Shown: positions 9,893-20,149 of the stretch, piece by piece | How the letters are laid out: every line of letters starts with the position of its first letter | Position numbering within the stretch: the stretch's first letter is position 1 | Assembly (NCBI GenBank): GCA_950295325.1 | Contig: OX485804.1 | Location: forward strand, 62,772,533-62,836,532 | DNA: 64,000 nt | DNA from: Polytrichum commune | Lineage: Eukaryota; Streptophyta; Polytrichopsida; Polytrichales; Polytrichaceae | Direction of reading: 5' to 3' | Notes under the pieces: generated by a model | The model's input: only the letters and a program-made list of their open reading frames with translations | The model's database searches: none | Told to the model about the DNA's origin: nothing | Program-made: the position numbers and the translations under genes

Positions 9893-10109
9893 ACAGCCTA
9901 GACCAACCACCAGGAAATGATCAACCCAACCACCACCGCAATGCATACAAGAGAGGATAGAATATATGTGGAGATAAATGGTCCAAAATTGACAAACAAA
10001 TTTTGGTGCACCATTGGAGAACCTCACGCACGAAGACGAACGCGCGTCCCAAAAAAACGTTTTAAGCATACGTCTAGGTTGTTCACTAATGTAAACAATA
10101 CATGGACAA

Positions 10110-10590
10110 AGAGGAGAACACTCGTTAGTCGTCCAGGAGGGCCCTGCTGTTTGGACCAGCGCCTGTCCCCATACAACCGACGACGAAATCAGAAATCCGA
10201 GAACGCCACATGCATTTACGAACGCGCGTTCGTGACCTCAGTAACTTCTCCATGTACATCCGGCGGCCTTCGAGATCCCTCAAATGAGAGCACCCTGAGG
10301 AATATCGGTTTTGTAGGTCAAAGTACCATGTTGACTTAGGAACCTGCGCGATATACTATCATAAGAGAACACTTGTCTATACGCACAAAATTAGCAAATC
10401 TGCATATGATGCCTGAATCAACTCCAACAATATTTTGAACACTGAGCACCTCCATATTGTGAATTTGATTATGTTGACTTTTGCGTACCTACCCATTTAC
10501 GAACGGACGTTCGTAAATGGGTGCGACCCCGTGTTCACATCCTTCATGGACGAGCGATGAGCATATTTTTCTTGCTATTCTGTGTTCGTA
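10110..10590 (+). pseudogene. Relic of the 3' part of an acidic-exon gene
   Basis: Collinear with 19460-20060. CAGGAGGGCCCTGCTGTTTGGACCAG matches the coding stretch near 19487, then GGTTTTGTAGGTCAAAG matches near 19668, TGACTTAGGAACC near 19694, and TTATGTTGACTTTTGCGTACC near 19835. Palindromes stand at matching places (10215-10236 with 19559-19580; 10496-10517 with 19862-19883). There is no intact frame. It is a degraded partial duplicate of the element's own plus-strand gene lying next to the DUF7869 start. Confidence 0.6.
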
Positions 10591-10639
10591 AATTACTACC
10601 ATACTGATGTGCATGAATGAAGATGTGTTGCTGGATGCG

Positions 10640-11289
10640 TAGACAATAATGACATGTATTTACGAACGAACGTTTGTAAATTCCCGACCATTAGGTATCA
10701 ATAGATACGTGTCAAATAAGTATGTATGATCCTCGAAGGCATATTTACGAACGCACGTTCGTAAATGACTGTCATGGATTAAGTGCATGTGACTAACCAT
10801 ATGAGTACCTCAATCCAGAACATGCTCTCATGTGGGATTTACGAACGCACGTTCGTAAATTACCGACCATCAGGTACCAATAGATACGGGTCAAATATGT
10901 CTGCATGGTCCTCGAAGGCATATTTACGAACGCACGTTCGTAAATAATTGCCATGGATTATGTGCATGTGACTATCCATGAGTAGCTCAATCCAAAGCAT
11001 GCTCTCAGGTGGGATTTACGAACGCACGTTCGTAAATTACCGACCATCAGGTACCAATAGATAAGGGTCAAATATGTCTGCATGGTCCTCGAAGGCATAT
11101 TTACGAACGCACGTTCGTAAATAACTGAGATGGATTACGTGCATGTGACTATCCATATGAGTAGCTCAATCCAGAACATGCTCTCATGTGGAATTTACGA
11201 ACGCGCGTTCGTAAATCCTTGCCATGTCCAGGTCCGAATCGTTTGTCTAAACCTGAAGCTCTTCATCTTTACGAACGTGCGTTCGTAAA
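10640..11289. repeat. Tandem ~178-bp repeat carrying two palindromes per unit
   Basis: Palindromes start at 10659, 10744, 10838, 10923, 11015, 11100, 11194 and 11268. Those at 10659/10838/11015/11194 and at 10744/10923/11100 form two series with 177-179 bp steps. Between them recur two linkers, one with ACCATCAGGTACCAATAGATA and one with GTGCATGTGACTATCCAT. The unit length is close to a nucleosome repeat. Most arms are perfect (TTTACGAACG..CGTTCGTAAA, centre usually CA). Confidence 0.9.
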
Positions 11290-11671
11290 GTTCCGGTATT
11301 TACGGCGGTATATGCGGTAGGTACAGCCTGTACTGTACCTGGGTGGTGTAGGGTTGGCGCACACGAAATGGCTTGAGCGCGTTCGGTGAGGTCTGTAGAG
11401 CGCACACTTGCATGTGCCGCTGAAAAGAGCTTTGTTGTGGGGGGAAGAGCTTTAAGTACTTCACCCCGCTGGTTCAAAATCCCTTGGATGCTCTTTAAAA
11501 AGCGGATTCCCGCCGCCTTCTTTGACCTAACAATCTCCCATTCCATCCATGCGGAATTATATAAATAGCACTGTCATGTATGGAACATGCCTTGCATGCA
11601 CGCCAACATATTGAAAATATATAAATCGGTTGCACAACTTAGTTGTGACCAAGGTCTCATCGAAATATATG

Positions 11672-11703
<32 letters not shown>

Positions 11704-11818
11704 ATGTCTAAATATGGAGATGGTTAATATTGAATATTTAATGATTTGCGACTAAGGTATGAAGTCCAAGTTAATTGACAATTGATGCCTAATAAAGTTA
11801 TGAATGTCGAAGTCATAG

Positions 11819-11861
<43 letters not shown>

Positions 11862-13440
11862 CAATGAGGTCAGAGTGGCTAAGAAACATGTTGCGGACGC
11901 CCCTAAAATTATAGGTATCATATGTTTCACATCAAAACATGACCGTAATATGGTCACCAAGTGCATGAATACAACTAAAAAATCGGGTTAATCCATAATG
12001 GCTTGCACTATGATAGATTGAGGACACTATGAACTAATTATACCTAATAATATATGTAAGTTAGGTCTTCTTTCAAATGGTATCTAGGTGTGAAAATAAG
12101 GAATTAAAATGGCATGAGTAGGAAAGATTAATCAATTTTTAATGCTGCATAGTATGATAGCGTAATGATCATTGAGACTTGAAACCATACTAGCTACCGT
12201 AACGTTGAATCATAGTTACAATTATTATGTGTTTGACGTCCTATTGGAAATTGAATTTTCGTCCACTTGTTGTAAGGGTACGGATACACATTGGTTAAAT
12301 GTTTATTAGATCATTGGTGATATTTATAGTTGAATGCATTGTTCGATTGTTAGTTTAAGTTGACACATGATTAAATGAGTTGAGGTCCTATTGGAAATAG
12401 ACTTTTAGGGTTTGGGGAAATGCAATATTAATTTGGAATGGTGCATACAATAGTATGTACTTACAATTAATATATGTTTTGCATCCTATGAGAAGGATGT
12501 GCATCATCATAGCTTAAAGTGTTGATATAAATTGAAGTCTTAAGACATGCATGTTATTATAATAAGATCGTGGATTGTGTGATGAAATTTCACTCATAAC
12601 TATTAAGGTGAAAGTGGGAATATTTGAAATTTCACTTATCACCTAAACCAAAGTTTTATCTCAAATCTATTAATTTGGAATGTGAAAATGACAATTGGCA
12701 TCATTATCAATTATTATAGTTGTTATGAACGGAATTAAGCATTCTCCATCCAACCAACATTGGTAGACCAATTTGACCTGCCCTCAGAAAATAACATGGC
12801 CACATATAAGAAAAGTTGGTAAGATAAAAAGATGCAGGGATGTAGGGTTTAGGGTTTAGGGTTAGGGTTTCGGGGTAGGGTTTAGGGGTAGGGTTTAGGG
12901 GTTTAGGGTTTGTGAAAGTTGTGTATGTGGTATTTGGGTTTAGGTTTTAGATTGTTACTAGGATACATTACACACACAAACAATATTGACTCCTAAAAAA
13001 CCCTTGTAATTGCACTAACTTTATTCATCGCAAGCTCGTAGTTGATGCTAGGAAAATAGTTGACCACTCCATAAATGCATTAGTTCAAGCTAACACCTAA
13101 TATTGGAATTTGAATTGACATCCTATCGTATAGCAACTCTGCGCAATCTCATATTATTATGAATTCTTTTTTGCATGTAATATTTATTTGAGGAACCATC
13201 GAATTAATTGAAAGATATCTAGCTCTTACATAAACTATATTTTAAAACACCATATACATATCTTTGGGGGTGGATTCTACATTGACAACCTAGGAAATGA
13301 CATGCATTGTTTATTACGAATTAACTGAGCATATTTTCCTAAAATATGTTTACAAGGAATCCAAATGTAGAGGTACTAAGGAAATAAAACGAGTAAAATT
13401 CATGTATTTGAACTAAGCTTTTCAAGTTAATGCCCTAAAC
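11290..13440. other. AT-rich spacer inside element B
   Basis: No convincing gene on either strand; only short ORFs. It contains TA-rich microsatellites at 11665-11702 and 11817-11864 (TA then CA repeats) and a block of telomere-type repeats at 12842-12912. Confidence 0.6.
12842..12912 (+). repeat. Interstitial plant telomere-type repeats (TTTAGGG)n
   Basis: About nine imperfect copies of TTTAGGG and its variants TTAGGG and TTTAGGGG run in one direction. They lie in the middle of element B, not at a chromosome end. Confidence 0.9.
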
Positions 13441-13446
13441 GCGTCC

Positions 13447-13570
13447 ATTACATATAAATATGTCAAAGCATGAGAATAACATGAAGGGTTCCAATATACA
13501 ACCATCTCCCATCTCCCTCCCAGCCCTAGCCAGTGGAGTTGTGCCACGTGGCAGGTGCTGGGAAACCCTA
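13447..13570 (+). promoter_or_regulatory. Promoter-like region for the plus-strand gene array (element B)
   Basis: TACATATAAATATG at 13448-13461 is TATA-like. Downstream, GCCACGTGGCA at 13542-13552 is a perfect G-box, and AAACCCTAG at 13563-13571 is a telo-box type motif, both common in plant promoters and leaders. The location, upstream of a long leader ending at ATG 15190, fits. It is inferred from motifs only. Confidence 0.4.
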
Positions 13571-13684
13571 GCGGCGCACCTACCTCCCCGCGCCCCTTCC
13601 TCTTCTCCTCATTTGTCATTTCGAGGAGAGGAGGAGCGGAGCGCTTAGAGAGCGAAGCTCTTGCTTTTTTTAGTCTTGAAGTTT

Positions 13685-14080
13685 TAAATTAGTTTTGTTG
13701 CAAGTTTTGAGAGATTTCAGATTGAGAGCTTGTGTGAAAGCTTTTGAGTTTGTGAAAGCTTTCATTGTGAAAGCTTGTGAGTTTGTGAAAGCTTTCAGTG
13801 TGAGAGTTTGTGAGTTTCAAAAGCTTGAGAGCTTGAGTAGGAAAGCTTCAGAGTTTCGGATTGAGAGCTTGAGGGTGATCTTTAGAAGCTTGAGAGTTTA
13901 AGGAAGCTTCAGAGTTGAAGCTTGAGAGTTTAGGGAAGCTTCAGAAGTGAAGCTTGAGAGTTTAGGGAAGCTTCAGAAGTGAAGCTTGAGAGTTTAGGGA
14001 AGCTTGAGAGTTAAGGGTTTGCTTAAGAGTTCAGAAGCTTGAGAGCTACAAGGTTGAGTTTTGTATACATAGGAGTATAC
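13685..14080. repeat. Degenerate AAGCTT-rich tandem repeats in leader region
   Basis: Repeating units of the type GAAGCTTGAGAGTTTAGGG alternate with TTGTGAAAGCTTTC; three units near 13915-14000 are about 34 bp apart and nearly identical. They lie between the promoter-like region and the 5' intron. Confidence 0.75.
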
Positions 14081-14440
14081 TAGGGTTTGTATATAAGCTG
14101 TGAAGGCTTGAGGTCTGCATTAGAGAGTTATCTGAGTGTGCATTTGAAAGGCAATTGAGTGTGCAGTTGTGAGGATTTCTGGGATTTCAGAAAGAGAAGA
14201 AGCAGGGTTTGAAGTGTGCAGCATTTCAATGTAATTTGTTATCCTTTCCAACTCCTCTCACATTCTGAAAATGTTGCTTCTTGAATTCAATTTCTTTTGT
14301 TACATGCAATGTGAATTATCACTCTCTTCTTCATGTTTCATTCTGCATCTCAATCTGCATCTCAATTGCTTTATGATTGAAGATTTGCATCATTCTGACC
14401 AAAATTTTGCAGGCACGGCTGCAAGCAGAGTAGCTAATAA

Positions 14441-15189
14441 GTGAGTTATATACATATACGTATACGTATTCATATTCGTATATATACGAATACATATATG
14501 TACGGACAGGGGATCCCAAAACCATCACATTTACGAACGCTCGTTCGTAAATGGACATACACTGCATACCCACCTCCATTTACGAACGCTCGTTCGTAAA
14601 TGGACATACACTGCATACCGAACCTCCATTTATGAACGTGCGTTCGTAAATACGCACTCCACGTTCTTTGAAATGATCTATATTTACGAACGCACGTTCG
14701 TAAATATATTCAAAATATCACTCAGAAGGAACCTTAACTTTAATATGAACCTCTATGAATATCTAAAGAACAAATATAATTTTGCGAACACCAATAAGAC
14801 AAATCACATGTACTTACGAAAGATAAATCAACCAAATGTCTGAAAAGATAGACCAAATGGACATATTTACGAACGCACGTTCGTAAATGAATCCAAATCT
14901 ATAAAACCAATATCTTTTACAAACGATCGTTCGTAAAAATAACCAAATATATTACAAACACAATCATGACGACTAGTCTTTTTGATCTTCATATCTTTTA
15001 CGAACGCTCGTTCGTAAACTCAATACTAAAAAATTATATGTTCTTGCAACCCCTCATTTACGAACGAACGTTCGTAAATATAATTACATCAATTGCAAAG
15101 ACGCATTAACACTGCGTTGTCTGTGGGATATGCATGTCACTTACGAACGTTCGTTCGTAAAGTCACTAATTGTTTATATTTTGTTGCAG
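14441..15189 (+). other. Predicted 5' leader intron packed with palindromes
   Basis: Donor AATAA|GTGAGT at 14440/14441; acceptor TTTTGTTGCAG ends at 15189, directly before ATG 15190. The intron holds nine palindromes of the element B family, at 14530, 14579, 14629, 14683, 14866, 14916, 14997, 15057 and 15140. A small leader exon 14413-14440 follows a TTTTGCAG acceptor. The first palindromes are 49-54 bp apart. Confidence 0.6.
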
Positions 15190-16485
15190 ATGGCAAGATC
15201 AAGCAGAAGCGCCATTGAGATGTTCGCGGTGAAGGTCGATGGCCTCCCAGAGTCGGTGTTAGACGATAACGGCAACGACAACTATGTCCCTAAGGAAGAC
15301 TTCATGGAGAAGTGGACGGCACTGCCAGAGAAGATCGGGGACGGCCTCTTCTGCATGCGCTTCACATACGAGCTGGAGACAAGACCGGACCAGCCCGAAC
15401 AGTGGGTTCAAATGAAGACGTGGGAGATAGAGTCCATAGAGGCCCAGGGGGAGTATGTAATTCTGGACATGAAGAACAAGAAGGATCATATCAACCTCTT
15501 GTTGCATTTTCAGAAAAATACCTTCTCCTACCAATACGCCACCAATAACGTAGCGGAAGATGCCAAGCACTTCGACCTGGACGGCCTCTTCTCCAAATAT
15601 GCGTTAAGCCCATACTGGACGGCAAGGAAATTGGCCGCCCTTGCATTGAACATCTCCAAATACAACAGTGTGGTCACTGAGGCAAACAAGAAGAAGAAGA
15701 GCCCCAGGAAACCATCCACATCAAGGGCAGGAGGATCTAGAAGTGCACCCAGGCCTGTGCCTTCCGCTAGCAGGGCGACGGAGGGCCCCAGTAGACACTC
15801 CACGCCATCGAAGAGGATAAGGGAGGAGATGGAGAAATCGGGAGTAACGGAGACCGCAGAGGTGACCTCGCCTGTCGTAATGCCCACCCCCTTGAAAAAG
15901 GGTGAGAACCCTGACGCTGTGAAGGCCACGAGGATCCTTTGAGACTTCAACAACTACTCGAAGGATTGCTGGCCCATGGGACGCCACTTCACATTCAACG
16001 TGGACTGCTTCAAGTGCGAGATGTCCCCCAACAAATGGGTGGTTCGCTCTCGCGAAAGCGGTGGTGTGAAGTGGCAGATAAGTAATCTAATGAACAACGT
16101 CAAGTGGGACAGGCAGACCGTCTGCGTGATGCCGAAAGGGCTGACATCCCGTCCGACGGAGAAGGACTGGCCACGGATCCAGAATGGAGAGTTCTGGATC
16201 ATAGACGGCCAACACAGCTTGGAGGCGTCCCAGATAATTCTCAAGGACGACAACTTCCAGCATGAGCTGAAGGAGGACTTTCGCTACTGGAAGGCGTTCT
16301 TGGTGTAGTCGGATGATTGGGACAAGCTGCGGAAGATATCCACCTTCCTCAACTCCGGCAACAAGATCAAGGCCTTTGAGGCGTCGTGGGCAGCCAACAT
16401 AGTGGCTGTAAGGGACGTCTGGGTCGCCCACGGGTGCCCCCCTAAAGAAAGGGAGAACGCGAAGACGCCGTCTCCACAATGGAAG
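15190..16485 (+). pseudogene. ParB-like (DGQHR) exon with two in-frame stops (element B)
   Basis: ATG at 15190 follows an acceptor; the exon ends AAG|GTGAGT at 16485/16486 in phase 0. The frame is the same throughout but is broken by TGA (15940-15942) and TAG (16306-16308). Both could come from single C-to-T changes (CGA and CAG). The N-terminal 150 residues are of unknown type. Then comes a Lys/Ser/Pro-rich linker (about 165-245), then a ParB/sulfiredoxin-like module: an NVDCFKCEMSPNKWVVR strand, VKWQISNLMNNVKWDRQTVCV, and FWIIDGQHSLEASQII (compare the ParB-type G-x-H-R-x-x-A box). Such domains precede DNA methylases in phage and bacterial proteins, which fits the next exon. The copy is probably inactive unless the stops are read through or the assembly is wrong. 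Confidence 0.6.
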
Positions 16486-16490
16486 GTGAG

Positions 16491-16599
16491 TTTACGAACG
16501 AACGTTCGTAAATATCTTTGACATTCAAAATTTCAAGTTCTTTGACATTCAAAATTTCAAGTTCTTTGACATTCAAACTTACGAACGTGCGTTCGTATT
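16491..16599. repeat. Two palindromes in the intron 16486-16630
   Basis: 16491-16512 has perfect arms with centre AA. 16578-16599 has centre TG and altered outer bases. Between them, CTTTGACATTCAAAATTTCAAGTT is tandemly repeated (about 25 bp, 2.5 copies). The acceptor is CTTGCTGCAG, ending 16630. Confidence 0.9.
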
Positions 16600-16630
16600 T
16601 TGTGCGCTACTGATGTCTTTCTTGCTGCAG

Positions 16631-17956
16631 GCATTCTGCGACGCGATGGTGGACAAGTTCTCCTCCATCGACATGAAGTCTACAACAACCAAGTTTGTCC
16701 TGGAGCTCAAGGGTGAGCTCCGCCTCATCTGTTGCAACAGGGACACTTGGGAGTTGTGGACACAATTTTTTGATGCGCACAGCTCGGGCGATCTGGTCAA
16801 CCCCGACACCGAGGAGAAGTACAGCGCGGAGAAGACCGGGGAGGCCCCTCCACTACTGAGGGAGTTCTTCAGGTCCCTTCAAGGGTTAACAGAGTCCGAG
16901 TTGCAGAGGTGCGCGGTGCATCTTCTTGGGAACACAGTGGGAAGAACCATCCCATACCCGAAGATATTTTTGAAGAGGCCAAGACACAAGCCCGGCACGT
17001 ATTCCATCAAGGAATGGTGCGAACACCGCAAGCTGAAGACTGCTGCAATGAGGGAGTTGAGCGCCCTAATACCAGAGTACGCACTCATCCTAGCCGACGG
17101 GGACATTAATTGGGCCAGCTGGAAGATGTTCAAGGTCGACTACAACATCTCCGGACCCTCAATGCGTTGTCTTGTCAAGGAGCACGCCTCCATTTTGAAG
17201 CAGAAGGGGAACAAGAGGACAAAGAAAACCGAGACGGATCCCCAGGAGGTGGAGCAATACAGAAGCTTTTTGGCGCGGAAGAGGTTGGCCACATTCAAAG
17301 GAGTGGCCAGATTTTGTCTGGTGACAACCGGAGTGGAGAGGGTGACATTCTCCAAGTGGGACCGGACCATGAGCAGGGCCGAGGTGAGGGAGGATCGACG
17401 AGGGTGCCCATTTGCCCTGATCGATTTCAGGGGGATCCCCGGTGCGTCGAGGCAGGGGGGGAAGGACATACCTTTCTACGACCCCTTCATGGCCAAGTTC
17501 AAGGAGTACAAGTCTCCGGACATGAGGGAGCCTCACGTTTGGCTGTGGATAGTGGAGCAGGAAAAACTCTCTGCTGTAGTCGACCTGTACGAGAAGATGA
17601 TCAAATTCGAGTACAGCATCTTCCACAGCACTTACGTGCCCGCCAAGACGGAAGGGATCGTGGCCATCAACGAGGCCAGGGGAAACAAACAGGTGGGGGC
17701 GGTCAGCCTCGTCTTCTTGACGTACAACGCGCTTCGGAATGGGCAAGCCCCTGTCAAGGCGAACACTACGTTCAAGAAGATCTACAGCATCCCCCATCCC
17801 CCTCCCAAGGATCTGCTGCAGGAGACCTTGTACACTGTCTTCCCGGCGATGGAACTCAGGTTGGAGTTCTACGTCTCCGTTTTGCAGAGCGTGGCAATAA
17901 GCGGAGAGACCGTGTACAACGTTTGTGGCGGCAGCAAGTTCATGTACGTTGCGATG
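16631..17956 (+). CDS. Degenerate beta-class DNA aminomethyltransferase-like exon (element B)
   Basis: An open phase-0 exon of 442 codons from AFCDAMVDKF to YVAM, donor GTAAGC. The layout resembles beta-class N6-A/N4-C methyltransferases, in which the catalytic motif precedes the SAM motif: CPFALIDFRG (about residue 256) stands where D-P-P-Y is expected, WLWIVEQEKLSAVVDLYEKM follows, and SGETVYNVCGGSKFMYVAM, continuing in the next exon with GLVVNSFIEA, matches the G-D-x-V-x-D-P-F-x-G-S-G region and the acidic residue after it. D-P-P-Y is absent and the SAM loop is altered, so I expect a non-catalytic or changed fold. The family call is by motif order only and needs a profile search. The following intron 17957-18097 corresponds to the element A intron 415-678. 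Confidence 0.55.
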
Positions 17957-17975
17957 GTAAGCTCTCCAACTAATA

Positions 17976-18071
17976 TTTACGAACGCTCGTTCGTAAAGTT
18001 CACCTCAACTTGTCTTGGAGTTTGATGACATTGTTTCTCGTCGTTGATGTTTACGAACGCACGTTCGTATA
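17976..18071. repeat. Two palindromes in the intron 17957-18097
   Basis: 17976-17997 (centre CT) and 18050-18071 (centre CA). This is the same intron that carries the five-palindrome array in element A. Confidence 0.9.
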
Positions 18072-18097
18072 TTCTAACGTATTTGCTTGAATTTCAG

Positions 18098-19531
18098 ATG
18101 CTGGGGCTGGTCGTCAACAGCTTCATTGAAGCCATCGACGAGGAGGACTTCCACGTGCACAGGGCGAAGGCCTCCACGATGGACCTGGAGGACATGTCCC
18201 TCCCGAGGATGGACATCAACATGCCCGTCGACGAAGGCATGCCCGCCATGGAGACGGACGACGACGAGTCCGCGCCCTCCTACAACGTCGAGGCGATCCT
18301 CCGATCTTTGGACGTCACTCCTCTCCGCATTTTGGCGCCGTCGGGAAATCCATCCGACGTGCAAGGGACTCCGGGTGGATACACGGGGTCGTCGGCGGGG
18401 ACAACCCAAGATGTCCTCCCCGCGAGAACGTCTGGAGCGGAGGCATTCGGCACTCCCGGGGGATGCTCGACATCCGTGTCGCCCAGGCCAGTCGTGGTTC
18501 CCAAGATGGAGAACCTCGACCTTCTGGACCAACGGTCCCGACCGACGTTGGACCAGTACCGCAACACGAGGCGGAGGATGAAGAAGACCCCCTACGTGGA
18601 GCTGCCTCCGGGGGAAATCATCGAGGTCTCCGATGAGGACGAGGGCGACATGGAGATCATGGTCGAGCTGGGGGTAGACTTTGACAAAAACAAGAGGGTC
18701 AAAGAGGAGGCGTTGTCCGTCGCCGAGCTTAACGCCAAGCTCGAGCAAAAGATGAAGGAGGACATGGCAAAGGCGGCAGAGGAGAATGCCAAGAAAATGT
18801 TCGCAATTCAGGAGGAGCTGAGGCAGTCAAACGAGAAGACGGACGCCATCCTCGCCATGCTCCAGTGTATGCAGAGCTTCTCGGCGCCCCCCCAGCCGGC
18901 CTACCCCTTCCCTGGAGGATACCCCTCCCAATCCCCTCCACCGGGCATGTTCACCGGAGGGCCTTCCCGCCAGCAGGCGCCCCACCCGACGCCTGTTGGC
19001 ACTCCTCCGCCACCAGAGGTTCCCTCGACCACCTCCCACGATGCTGTGGCGGCGGCCATCCAGGAGGACGAGGATTTACGAACGCGCGCTCGTGAATCTT
19101 CAGGTCCTCCAGTCCTCAACCCTCCCCCTTCAAGGGTAGGACTGCCCTCATACACCGATGCGTCGTCTTTCACCGTCGTCCCCAGGGTAGTAGACAGACA
19201 TGGCGATGACTCTGCGCGACACACTGACATGGTCATTGTGGAGGACACGCAGGGGAGCCCCAATGACGCACCAGGGGTGCATGGGATGGACGTGGAAGAA
19301 ACCCATGCGGCGTGGATGGAGGATGTCAGGATGGACGCGCTCGACCTGGGCGCCGAGGAAGAAGACGCGCTGCGCATCCAAGCGACACAGGCGTCTCAAC
19401 CGGAGCGTGAGGCAGAGGCCATGGAGACAGAGGCGGATGCAGCTGTGGAGGTTACGAACGCGCGTTCGTTAATCGTTGAGGAGGGACCTGCTGCTCGGTC
19501 CAGCGCCGCTACCCCTCCCCCCGATGACGAG
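18098..19531 (+). CDS. Acidic/coiled-coil exon with SUMO-interaction-like motif (element B)
   Basis: Starts with ATG after TTTCAG and ends GAG|GTAACT at 19531/19532 (a TGA follows at 19544-19546 if unspliced). It matches element A 679-2163. Features: GLVVNSFIEA (end of the MTase-like fold), GEIIEVSDEDEGD (about residues 169-181, a strong SUMO-interaction-type sequence), RVKEEALSVAELN (about 200-212, with a sumoylation-type VKEE), a Lys/Glu/Ala-rich predicted coiled coil (about 213-255), then a Pro-rich segment and an acidic tail. Two palindromes of the element B family are translated, at 19075-19096 (LRTRARES) and 19451-19472 (VTNARSLI). The role is unknown. Conservation of the SIM, the VKxE site and the coiled coil between otherwise diverged copies suggests constraint. 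Confidence 0.65.
19075..19096. repeat. Palindrome inside coding sequence (element B)
   Basis: TTTACGAACG, centre CG, CGCTCGTGAA. It is slightly degenerate on the right arm and lies in the open frame of the acidic exon. Confidence 0.85.
19451..19472. repeat. Palindrome inside coding sequence (element B)
   Basis: GTTACGAACG, centre CG, CGTTCGTTAA. It is in frame in the acidic tail, at the position corresponding to the C-terminal coding palindromes of element A. Confidence 0.85.
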
Positions 19532-20149
19532 GTAACTCTCCTCTGAGAATACCATTTTTTTATGAACGCGCGTTCGTAACCTCTCTAACATCGCGATGTT
19601 TTTCTCTTCATCGACATCCAGTGGCCTTGCAAGAGCCCTCTTCAGCGGTCCCCCTTAGGGCCGAACAATTTTGTAGGACACGGCATCATTTTGCCTTAGG
19701 AAAATGTGATAGACTATCACGTGAGAAATGTAAATATTCAACGGATTAATATATGAGCCTATGTTATCTGCATCGCGTTGCTTCAAATTCTCTGCCCTCG
19801 ACCCCTTCTCGTATGTTGTATATGTTGATGAGATTATGTTGATTCTTGCATACCCACCTCATTCGCGAACGCTCGTTCGTGAAAGGCTGCGACCCACTGT
19901 CCACCTCATTCGCGAACGACTGCTCGTAAATGTACGTGTAGCCGCGCTCACGAACGAGCGCTCGTAAATGATGCGCACCGCCCCCGCAGCCTTCATTCAC
20001 GAACGCTCGTTTGCAAGTGTGCCCTTGAGCACATTTTCCTTGCACTCTCCTCACTTCCCCGTCTTTCCCCATAATGCACCGTCTTCATTTTCTACGCAAA
20101 GTTTCATTATTGGATCATAGAATTAAACTAGTTGAGTTGTTCATCACAG
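19532..20149 (+). other. Predicted intron before the HAD-like exon, with degenerate palindromes
   Basis: Donor GAG|GTAACT, acceptor TTCATCACAG (ends 20149), phase 0 on both sides. Palindrome copies are at 19559-19580, 19862-19883 and, more decayed, near 19909-19932, 19946-19969 and 19996-20017. A possible small exon after CATCGACATCCAG (19621 onward, WPCKSPLQRS) cannot be excluded. Confidence 0.5.

Noticed and set aside
12842-12912. Chromosome end
   Set aside because: The telomere-type repeats are short, imperfect and internal to element B, with sequence continuing on both sides.
17110-17973. 287-codon ORF in a second frame within the MTase-like exon
   Set aside because: Shadow frame of GC-rich coding DNA; low-complexity composition and not the frame conserved with element A.
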